A stretch of DNA of 64,000 nucleotides, taken from Micropterus salmoides. Its lineage: Eukaryota; Chordata; Actinopteri; Centrarchiformes; Centrarchidae. The position numbers and the translations under genes are program-made. Positions within the stretch are counted from its first letter, which is position 1, and each line of letters starts with the position of its first letter. Shown here piece after piece: positions 54,467 through 61,480 of the stretch. The notes beneath the pieces were generated by a model. That model worked only from the letters and a program-made list of their open reading frames with translations, had not been told where the DNA came from and did no database searches. The stretch is from contig NW_024044459.1 of NCBI RefSeq assembly GCF_014851395.1, positions 23,264,418 to 23,328,417 on the forward strand, written 5' to 3'.

Positions 54467-55676
54467 GATGGAGAGAGGAGGATGCTGATAAACAGGAAAT
54501 GTGATTGACCTGAATGTGCAGATGGGAAGAGAGAGAAAGAAAGAGTGAGACAGAGAAGGAGAATGACAGAGAGAGACTCCTTGATGGAAGAGAGTGGTCT
54601 CTGGTAGAGACAGAGATGAATCCAGACCAGCAAAGATTGACAGCCGGAGGCCGAGGAGAGAAACAAAATGATACTAGCATCAAAGCCCAAGAGTAGGTAC
54701 AGTTATTTCCAAAGTGGCATGGTCCCTTCTGTTATCCATCTACCTACTTATCATTGTGCACATTGTGTAATGCCCAAATTGAAGAAAACATAAAATTTGC
54801 AGTCCTCTCTTTGAGAGTGCACACGAAAGATACTTGCTGTCAAGTTCCCTGACCCTCCTCCATATCCCTCATAGAGCATCTAGGTGGCAATAAAGGCTGA
54901 AGCGAAAGACAAACTCTCTATCGCACTGCCATATTCCATGGTAACACATAATTTAAAAAGAGAAGGAGTGACAAGTCTTTATATATAGTGGACTTAATAA
55001 TTGGATTCCTTTTTTTAATGCTTGTATTGTTTTGAGTATGTTCTGAAATCTGCATTCCTAAGTATTGTGTTCAGGTATGTTTAAGAAGATGCCACTGAAC
55101 CAAGGAAACAAGTAAATAGCATATTTTGCTTATTTCATTCAACAGTCACAGAGTTTGCAACATTTTGCCTTTAACTATTTACCTTTCAACACAAGCAATT
55201 TTACATTTATGATTTAACAAAGCTACTTAACACCCACTAAAAAAACTCCAGTAGTTTAACTGCACAACTGGCAGTAATGATATACACATGTACTCCAGGA
55301 GACTGATATCACTGTTAGGTGTGATTACAGGTGCAACAGGTTTGAAACTATCAACCAGACAGGTCAGTGAAACACTGCTTTTCAGCCTGCTAGTCTTTAA
55401 ATCAAGTATGAGGGCAGCTACTTGAGTAGGATATTGTAGCATTGTTTCCACCCTGTATCAAATGTAATTTTCTCCTGTCCTTACCTGATCTGGCTGTTTT
55501 GATATTAACAGACTGGAAGCCTCCATTTAACGCTGAGGTGTCAATGATGTCCGAATCAAAATCACGGTGTGTCTTGCGGTAGACAAAGAGCGCCACGATG
55601 ACAGAGATGACCAGGCACATAATCACTGCGATGACGATGCCCACGTACAGCGCAACATCATCTGTACTCGGAGCAG
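30011..55676 (-). CDS. unc5c: netrin receptor UNC5C, last ten coding exons (5' part outside window)
   Basis: Transcript-order exons: 55676-55485, 47507-47290, 45853-45718, 45013-44926, 42079-41911, 39053-38820, 37123-36974, 36604-36440, 33889-33711, 30173-30011. All have GT-AG borders and matching phases. They encode 563 full residues with no stop or frameshift, as expected for the region from the transmembrane segment to the C-terminus of a roughly 930-residue UNC5C. In order: transmembrane helix (DVALYVGIVIAVI), caspase-type site DIID, DCC-binding/linker region, ZU5 domain ([20 protein letters not shown]), UPA domain, and death domain ([16 protein letters not shown] to LWEAQHFPDG). The family mediates netrin-1 repulsion in axon guidance and cell migration, and triggers apoptosis when unliganded. 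The signal peptide, Ig and TSP1 exons were not found up to 64,000, so the next upstream intron exceeds 8.3 kb. Assignment to UNC5C rather than A, B or D rests on the transmembrane and juxtamembrane wording and on the bmpr1b neighbour. Confidence 0.97.
30225..30440. repeat. CpG-bearing repeat-like fragment in the last unc5c intron
   Basis: CACACGACTTTCAGCGTCGT and TTCACACTACGTGACTG have the texture of a non-autonomous DNA transposon in fishes and carry more CpG than the surrounding intron. Ends are not definable by eye. Confidence 0.3.
31311..31380 (-). repeat. tRNA-like sequence (SINE head or tRNA pseudogene)
   Basis: Read on the minus strand, about 70 bases begin GTGGCTCTGTTTG and end GGTTTAAATCCCACTGAGG plus CCAC. 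The ends can pair as an acceptor stem with one bulge (GTGGCTC with GAGGCCAC). The T-arm reads GTTGG-TTTAAAT-CCCAC with one mismatch, and the box B match GGTTTAAATCC departs from GGTTCRANYCC by one base. The region before the T-arm is long, as in a class II (Leu/Ser-like) tRNA. No CCA or LINE-type tail was identified. It is in an unc5c intron, antisense to nothing known. Confidence 0.45.
33711..33889 (-). CDS. unc5c: unc5c exon: death domain, first part
   Basis: Encodes [60 protein letters not shown]. The donor lies in a GT-rich stretch (GTGACACACACACAC), so the downstream intron starts in a microsatellite. Confidence 0.97.
33890..36439 (-). other. unc5c: unc5c intron with a possible DNA-transposon scrap near 35,040-35,175
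   Basis: The patch CACAGAGCCAGTCTTGCCCA ... AATCAAACTCTGGTGCGG ACC is reminiscent of ends of fish hAT or Harbinger-like copies, but no matching inverted ends were found. The rest is unremarkable. Confidence 0.25.
36440..36604 (-). CDS. unc5c: unc5c exon: UPA domain continued
   Basis: Fifty-five codons: EIPFYQVWSGSQRTLHCTFT, LERLSSATTEISCKLCVRQV and EGEGQIFQLSNTLEE. Phase 0 at both ends. Human has NTVELVCKLCVRQVEGEGQ at the matching place. Confidence 0.97.
36974..37123 (-). CDS. unc5c: unc5c exon: UPA domain
   Basis: Fifty codons: EVLQMETQMGGKLLDEPKTL, NFKDSTHNLRLSIHDVPHTH, WKSKLLAKYQ. Phase 0 at both ends. Confidence 0.97.
38820..39053 (-). CDS. unc5c: unc5c exon: ZU5-UPA junction
   Basis: Exactly 78 codons in phase 0: DVVVVGEENFTTPCYVQMDS, CHILTETLGTYCLVGQS, AAAKRLKLAVFGP, YHIRVYCLDDTQDALK. 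It is nearly collinear with human UNC5C. Confidence 0.97.
40738..41079. repeat. cluster of (TC)n and (CA)n microsatellites
   Basis: A (TC)23 run at 40741-40786, a CA run at 40819-40837, and a compound CA block at 40962-41079 broken by GAAACAGACAT and GTACGTATG. Located in the intron between the ZU5 exons at 38820 and 41911. Confidence 0.9.
41520..41772 (+). mobile_element. 3' fragment of an L2-like LINE
   Basis: CCATCGTCCTGGAATGAACT reads as SSWNEL, the C-terminal Trp-Asn motif of LINE ORF2 proteins. After a T-rich stretch comes CTTGTAAAAGAGCC ... TCTCAATAGGACTTTCCTGT TAAAATAAAGGTTACA, which closely resembles the widespread teleost tail '...CTCAATGGGACTTCCTGGTTAAATAAAGG'. Only the last few hundred bases are present, as in most 5'-truncated LINE insertions. 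Confidence 0.55.
41911..42079 (-). CDS. unc5c: unc5c exon: ZU5 domain continued
   Basis: Encodes PPVEDIQTVLSPVVSCGPPG, ALLTRPVILTIHHCADN and EDWLIQLKNQLAMGEWE. The acceptor is TTTTCCAG and the donor GTGAAT. Confidence 0.96.
44926..45013 (-). CDS. unc5c: unc5c exon: ZU5 core
   Basis: An 88-bp exon encoding [20 protein letters not shown] and VTVHRKDSL. This is the most recognisable ZU5 stretch. It is too short and too phased to appear as a stand-alone ORF. Confidence 0.95.
45718..45853 (-). CDS. unc5c: unc5c exon: linker and start of ZU5
   Basis: Encodes VTQSLLDN, NQSLARTRDPSCTAHGSF and GGHLIVPNS, ending one base into the next codon. Human has NQSLARQTDPSCTAFGSF. Confidence 0.95.
46505..46570. 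repeat. short imperfect tandem repeat of TTTTTATGTT
   Basis: Four to five imperfect copies of TTTTTATGTT-like words, including a duplicated TGGTTTAAT. Intron of unc5c. Confidence 0.7.
47290..47507 (-). CDS. unc5c: unc5c exon: cytoplasmic linker / DCC-binding region
   Basis: Reads ADLLTAPPDLTNAAAMYRGP, YALHDVSDKIPMTNSPLLDP, LPNLKIKVYN, ending SKLSPK. One residue longer than human at the 5' junction (TARSADLL versus AARQDLL). The intron on its 5' side is 7,977 bp. Confidence 0.96.
47841..47889. repeat. compound (GA)n(GT)n microsatellite
   Basis: A GA run followed directly by about 15 GT units. It lies 330 bp upstream (in unc5c orientation) of the exon at 47290-47507. Confidence 0.9.
48480..49080 (+). 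promoter_or_regulatory. CpG-rich island of unknown origin (LTR or cryptic promoter)
   Basis: By eye, 48,500-48,760 alone holds about two dozen CpGs (CACGCGTCCGGCG, ACACGCGCGAAG), in an otherwise CpG-poor intron. It includes a full CRE-type TGACGTC at about 48,568. CpG density continues from 48,860 to 49,080 and stops right at AAGCA|GTAAGA, a good 5' splice-site match at 49,081. This could be a CpG-island first exon on the plus strand, antisense to unc5c. It could equally be the 5' part of a transposable element: TGGTGCCC at 49489-49496 resembles the start of a retroviral primer-binding site, which would make the stretch before it an LTR. No ORF of credible coding content was found. Confidence 0.4.
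49735..50085 (+). mobile_element. 3' end of a teleost non-LTR retrotransposon
   Basis: After a pyrimidine-rich lead comes CAACCGGTCGAGGCAGATGG, GGTTTCTGCCTCTTAAAAGG and TTTGGCGCTATATAGATAAA, ending ACTGAATTGAATTGAA. This is a very common fish repeat 3' end with a short TTGAA tail. I recognise it as LINE-like; the family name is uncertain (L2/CR1-type likely). Confidence 0.6.
50160..51670 (-). mobile_element. degenerate L1/Tx1-like LINE ORF2 fragment
   Basis: On the minus strand, going from 51,670 downward: EAFSDFYVELYS, then NLPGGKSPGPDGFPVDFYK (entry to the RT domain), MPKPGKEAKLCCSYRPISLL with QAGLIKNPFSSNYIRR (RT core), then past 50,650 PLLKKVEADLERLKSLPLSL and SIKMTVLPKF, typical of the region after the RT in L1/Tx1 elements. 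The pieces fall in different frames and are separated by stops, so the copy is heavily decayed. Endonuclease and ORF1 are absent. It abuts the plus-strand LINE tail ending near 50,085. Confidence 0.85.
53197..53310. repeat. compound (CA)n/(CG)A microsatellite
   Basis: CA units interrupted by GCACGCACG and by ATACACACG words repeated twice, suggesting a small segmental duplication inside the array. Confidence 0.9.
54421..54462. repeat. (CA)n microsatellite
   Basis: About 20 pure CA units. Confidence 0.95.
55485..55676 (-). CDS. unc5c: unc5c exon: transmembrane and juxtamembrane
   Basis: Encodes APSTDDVALYVGIVIAVIMC, VALFVYRKTHRDFDSDIID and ALNGGFQSVNIKTARS. Positive residues (YRK) follow the helix on the cytoplasmic side. 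DIID corresponds to the caspase cleavage site described for UNC5 receptors. The donor is GTAAGG. Confidence 0.96.
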
Positions 55677-56337
55677 CTAGAGGGGACACAAAGAGGAAGA
55701 GAGACACAATTATAGACAGGCAGATACTGTAAAGCATGAAGCAAGAGCAAAGTACTCTCAAAAGATCTGCTTAAGAGGAAATGTATATCAGAAAGAAAAG
55801 CAGCAACAAACAGCTGCAACAATGATAAATCTTATGGAACAGCAGGGCAGTGGCAGACAATAAAGCAACATTTCATTATGTAAGATGATATGACATGTGT
55901 AGCAGGCTTCAAATTAAATTGATAATGGCGCTCTGTCATTCTTCATTTGTGTTCAACAATTTCACTTTTACCTTAGACCACCTATCAGACCCAAAGGACA
56001 ATCTCTATAGGCTCCTTTTCAAATGAAACTTTCAAATAGCCCTCCAGCTTGTGTAATATGATAATTTGCCTCGACAGAGGTAGAGAGAGAGAGACATGAG
56101 ACACCTTTCATAAAAAAAAAAAAATAACGGCACCAACTCTTAAAACTTAATAAGGCTGTTAATTATTTTACAAGGGTCCTAACATCCTACCTCAATCTGG
56201 CTGAGATTTTAATGGTGTTTCACTGAGAACAATGGTGGAATTGTCATTCATGATCCATATCTTAAAGCAGACGAAAGGACTAGGGAAATTTTAACTGATG
56301 GGGGATGTGGATGGTAAAAGGTATGCTCCACACTTAA

Positions 56338-56705
56338 GGATGAAACAGAGAAGAAAATTAGGATAGGATGAGTGGAGAGAATTCAAGAGCAGAGGGAGGA
56401 ATGATGAGTAAGTAACAGGAGGGAAAGCCAATAAGTGGGGAGGAATATAGAAAAGAGGACATGCAAGCAAATGAGGAGTGAATAGGAAAGCATAGAGAGG
56501 AAAGGAGGAGATAGATTGGCGGATAAGATGAGAGGAGAGCAGAGGGGGAAGAGGGGTGAAATAAAGAGAATAAAACAAGCATATAAAGAGAATAATGAAG
56601 CAGGGAAGATGAGAGGAACAAGTAGGGCGCAATATATCAGGAAAGGAGAGGAGAGAGGTGATAACAGCAAAGAAGAGGAGAACAGGGTAAAAGGGGAGGA
56701 TATGC
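56338..56705 (+). repeat. 370-bp purine-rich tract
   Basis: The plus strand is strongly A/G-biased (words such as GAGAGGAGAGCAGAGGGGGA) with few pyrimidines, non-periodic. The three minus-strand frames stay open for 80-146 codons of Ser/Leu/Pro/Phe-rich translation purely from this bias. Confidence 0.8.
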
Positions 56706-59700
56706 ACTTGTACTTCAATGTAGCAAAACAAACAAGCCTACATATTTAACATGAAAGCGTCTATGAAACTTTGTTGAGGAGTCTCACACTTGAAGCACTC
56801 CCCATATAATCATGTCCTCTGTAGCTAGTAGGAGGGGATTTGTCTGCAGCTATTACGAAGAAGACAGAAAAGTATAGGAATGCTCCTTTTAATCCGCCCT
56901 AAAAGTTGAGAGGCAGATAACAGGCTTTTAGCTACAAACAGCCTGAGTCATTTGCTAAAGGATTTGCTGTTGTCGCATCAGAACAAGTTCAGAAAGCATG
57001 AACTTGATTAGGCATGAAAGAATTCTTTGATGAGGCACACAAACGCTCACAAATGCCTAAGCATGATACACACATCCACGCATTCACATAAGAGGGGTCA
57101 CTCCCAATGGTGTTAGTTACTCATTTACCACTTGAGGGAGCTATGAACCACTTCTAGTGTCTCTAGTGAGCTGAGCATCTGAGGGCAAAGCATGTCCTTC
57201 ATAATTAAGTCTGCCTGCAATGAACCAAATGTCCCTTAACAGTTTGTCCAAGAAACAGAAAAATGATGCTTATCGCCAATCCCTTCCGACATGGGATTAT
57301 AACTATATAACTATAACTATTACAACTATAACTACTTTAACCAATGTCTTAAACATGTGCACATTAAACACACAAGAGTGTAATATGTTTATTCATCACA
57401 AATTTGCAATATATAAGAATTCATTTAACACTGACAAAATGACTAATCGATTAATAGAGAGAATTTCTAACAGCAGTAGTCAATTCCTAAACTAAACTGC
57501 TGCAATGTCTTAACCTCCACAAGTGTTGTATTTCCTGCCAATTGTTGATCTCTAGTTGAAAATGCCATGCCCAGTGTGTCACATACAGCGGATTGTGGCG
57601 GAGTAAATTCAAAACATTGATATAATTCATATTTACAACCCCTGATCTGTGTTTAAGATTTTGCGCTCTTTTTACAAAAAATGTATGACACTGTGGGGGT
57701 TTGTTATGGCACCTCAAATCGCCTCCAAATATCTGTTCATCATATTTAGCTCAAACTTGGAGACCACCTTGAAATCTCCAAAGTTTAACCCCTATGAGTT
57801 TTGTCATATGTAGTTAACAATTTCCTCTTGATGATGTTAAAGAGATTGCCGTGAAATCCCTAATGCCCCAACGCAACTGCTGCACAAAGTTGCCCTGTTA
57901 TCAAGGTCCTTGCACTTGCCAAGGGGGAATAGAATTGGATAATCCTCTTAAGTACCCACACCCTGATCTTAATTATGATCATCACCCTCATCTATTTAGG
58001 GAATCTTTATCTCATTTCTACTTTAACTTGAAGGTCTATAACTTCAGAAAAGTGGGATGCCAGGCAGCCATAAAAAATATCAATTCTAAACTTGCCTTTC
58101 CCAATCCTGTTTTTTCCTATGGAGTGTTCTGGGACACCCTGGGATAAGTTAACTAGGCTATGGCTTGCTTGTGTTCTCAATATATGTGCGTGTGCTACTG
58201 AGTGTATCAGTTTATATCCCATCTCTCTCAGATCTTTCTCTCTCTACATAACTCACACCTCTCTTTCAGACTCCCTTTGTCTCTGTGTCTCCATCTGTTT
58301 GATTTGTAGATGAATGAAACAACATGTCCCATTAGAGCTTCTACCTGCCTGAGTAACCTACATAAAACTGCAGGATACCAAATGTTTTCTTTTTCCTTTC
58401 TGTAATTTTTCCTTTTTTTTCTTTTAGCTTGTTCTTCCTCTGTCCCAAATTACCGAACCAATCATTTACTGTAAAATCGGTGGTCATGAGAATAAAATGA
58501 ATGAATATAATCATCAGTTTCAAGGAAATGGATGGAATTTATTCATAATTAGAAACAAAAATAAAAGAGAAAGGAAAATGACACTTATTTACAGTAGCTT
58601 TTCTGTAAATTTTTAAAGTCCTCTGTTTTGCTGCTTTGGTTAAAAACTGCCTATTCTTAAATTCTGATGTTCTTTTATTATATGACAGCCTTGCATAATA
58701 GGCTGTCTTTTTCTGAAAAGATGGGGTTTGAAAAGAGGATGGATCGTCGGTGTGCACTTTTGACCAAACCCAGATGAATGAGTAATGTGTTTGGACCTCT
58801 GTGTGTATCTAAGCGTGGCCCGAGGCTGTGCTCTGTGAAGCCAGAATGACAAAATCGGCAGTGATAGAATGAGGAAGGAGTCTGACTAAGTACTGATAGG
58901 GACACACCTAAGTTCATTTTTATTTGTATGAGTACTCAGGCGAGCACTGACACTCACAATGAATGCATGGGCAGACAGACACGCACACATGCACGCATCT
59001 ATATTAACCTTTTATCCATAAGTCAACTATTTCATGTGCTTTTGCTCCTTTGTACCTGACGAGCAGTTTCATGTCCGAAGCACTCACTTGCAAGCCCGGC
59101 TAAATTGGATTTAGATTAAAAATATGTGCCTTTCAGCGGACACGCCAGAAAGGAACTGAATAAATGACACGTCTGTGATGTTCCTGCGAGTACTATCTGA
59201 CAGCTCTCTATAAGAGGAAGAATGTTCTTTTCTAAAGGTCAGGACACACACACACTAACATATATATGATGGCGTATTTGGGTCATTGTAGATTTTTTTT
59301 TAGATTACGGAACCTGGGGATGGAGGGGATTAGAGATTAGAAGTCATAAATTCACGAGAAAAAAAATCAGAAATTCTCTCAGATTTCTCACACATTTTCA
59401 AGAAAAAAAAATAGGAAAAGGGTGCATTATGGAGGGGGGACACATTCTATGGCAGGTTGAACCTGCAGTCTGAAAGAATATGTATCCCACTATAACTGCG
59501 TCTGGGAAACGAGAAACTAGTCCATATTCACCAAGGATATTTTGGTAATATTTTTTCCAGATCAATTTAGTGCAATGATTTATACAAAGTTTGATAATAC
59601 GGACAGACAAATAAAATAATTTATTTTGATAGATGAGCCATGTGTTTGTTTGTTTATTGTTGATGTAGCAGGGGGCAATGCACAATACATGTATTGTGCC

Positions 59701-59796
59701 AGATATAGCTAAAAGCTTATTTTTATCTGTAGACCATGGGCGAAGGCCACTAGTAATGCGCAAGTTACAGAAAACTGTAATCAGTTACTTTGCAAA

Positions 59797-59845
59797 AGAC
59801 ATAAAAGACTTTATTAATCCCGCAAGGGGTAAGAGAAAAAAAACC
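59797..59845 (+). repeat. short dispersed-repeat match
   Basis: AAAGACTTTATTAATCCCGC AAGGGG is close to a frequent teleost repeat end (TTTATTAATCCCRNNGGGG). Too short to classify. Confidence 0.3.
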
Positions 59846-60187
59846 TTGTTGAAACACAAAAAACAACTTTAATTACTAAAACCATAAATTAAACATTCCA
59901 CAAATTGCTATTTTTAATAATTTAATATATTATATTACTAAGCATAGTAATGTAGGTCCTTCACCTTCACTGAATGGATGTCCGCTCCTACAACCAGGTG
60001 TATACTTCCTATCAGCATTATTAACCTTGAAGCAATGTGGTTCAAAGTTTTTATTTCTCGCAAATTCATAACTTTATAATATATATATACATATATATTT
60101 GAGTTTTTTCTCGTAAATTTCCTCCCCTCCCCCAGCACCTTTATTTATTTATTTATTTTTACCTACAATGAGCCTAATACACCATAG

Positions 60188-60188
<1 letters not shown>

Positions 60189-60232
<44 letters not shown>
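60189..60232. repeat. (CA)n microsatellite
   Basis: About 21 CA units after GCGCG. Confidence 0.95.
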
Positions 60233-60233
<1 letters not shown>

Positions 60234-60625
60234 GGTGAACAAATGCAGAAAAAACAAACACATGCTTCGTGAGAAAACTTTGGGAGGATGCTGGAATGAT
60301 CCTACTGATTTAGCAGTCCAATTTGCAGACAGCTGACATTAAGAGAGAGGTGCAGTGGTGTGCATGCATGATCGACTGTCCTTTGAAGAACATCCTAACT
60401 CCCTTAGGTAACTGTCTATCATAGTTTCTACAACAGCTCGATTGAGATACAGTGCTGACAGTGTCCTTTTTGTGTGTATGAATTTGAATGCTTTGGTGTC
60501 CTCTTGGTATTAACAAGGAAAGGAAAATCTAAATTCTTGGAGATTTCTTTATATAGATAAATTATGTTTATATAGATAAATAGGTGGGTATATACATTTT
60601 TGATAATGGGGATTTTGGGGACATT

Positions 60626-60808
60626 TGTGGTGAAGGCACAATGGATAAGACACATGCTTTGGGTGTGAGAGACCCAGGTTCAGTTCCCACTGTGACCCGT
60701 GTCCCTGAGCAAGACACTTAACCCCTAGTTGCTCCAGAGGTGTGCGACCTCTGACATGTAAAGCAATTGTAAGTCGCTTTGGATAAAAGCGTCAGCTAAA
60801 TGTAAATG
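60626..60808 (+). mobile_element. tRNA-derived SINE
   Basis: A tRNA-like head holds a box A-like GGCACAATGGATAAG and box B GGTTCAGTTCC (one base from GGTTCGANTCC). Next comes the conserved GTCCCTGAGCAAGACACTTA ACCCC body and the tail GTAAGTCGCTTTGGATAAAA GCGTCAGCTAAATG. This is the well-known teleost SINE layout (V-SINE/Mermaid-like; exact family not certain). It is nearly full length and mildly diverged. Confidence 0.85.
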
Positions 60809-61299
60809 GGGTATCCACCTTGGCTATCGGGTTGCCTCATTTGTTCTATTTTTGACAACATACAGTACCATCTTTTCTTCTTTCCATGGCAAGAATTCAT
60901 TGCAATTTGTCATAGTTTTGCATAACAGTGTTTCCTTGCTAGAGCATGGTTGAATAATGTGTTTGTGTTGTGTCTGTGCATGTGATCAAAGCCAAATGGT
61001 TTTCGGTTGCAAAACCAAAATTATTTTGCCAGTGCTCACTGTGCACATGCCAAATTCAGTTTATTTGGAGAGTGAGTGAGAGAGCTAGTATGTGTGTGTG
61101 TGTGAGCTGATGCTGTACCTTACTGTGCTCAATAATAATAGGCTTTGTAATTGGCAAAACTTTTATCTAAAACAAAATTCTGGGAATTTGGTCACAGACA
61201 GTTGGTAACCGTATGAGTGTGCCAATGTGTATGACTAATAAACCTTTGGGGCCCAGGAAATTGCAGAAATTATACACACAATGTCACACGCATTTGATT

Positions 61300-61480
61300 A
61301 CACACATTGGGCTAGCAGAACGGAAGCCCCCGCTCACCCTCAGCATGGGTCGCTGTCTATTGATTGGCTGAGCTTTTTGTCATTCTCGGAGTCTGTCCAA
61401 TCTGCCACGGACAGGATTTAAAGAAGGGGGAAACAAGGATAACTCAGCTTAGCTCATATCTATCTTCTCTGTGATCTGCA
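61300..61480 (+). promoter_or_regulatory. promoter-like patch with CCAAT boxes and a TATA-like element
   Basis: Within about 65 bases: an inverted CCAAT (TGATTGGCTGAG, 61,359-61,370), a direct CCAAT (GTCCAATCTGCC, about 61,396) and GATTTAAAG (about 61,415), followed by purine-rich sequence. The spacing resembles a TATA/CCAAT core promoter on the plus strand, but no ORF or known gene follows. It could equally be part of an old LTR or chance. Confidence 0.25.

Larger units (their letters stand above)
51671..55484 (-). other. unc5c: unc5c intron, non-coding with CA repeats and a GA-rich patch
   Basis: No extra exon recognised. It contains G8 at about 52,155, compound CA repeats at 53,197-53,310, a G/A-rich patch at 53,430-53,510, and a CA run at 54,421-54,462 with AG-rich flank to about 54,600 that leaves long minus-strand pyrimidine frames open. 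Confidence 0.65.

Noticed and set aside
54150..54690. Two overlapping minus-strand open frames of 170-177 codons
   Set aside because: Both run through a CA microsatellite and AG-rich flanks; overlapping open frames of similar length indicate composition bias, not a gene.
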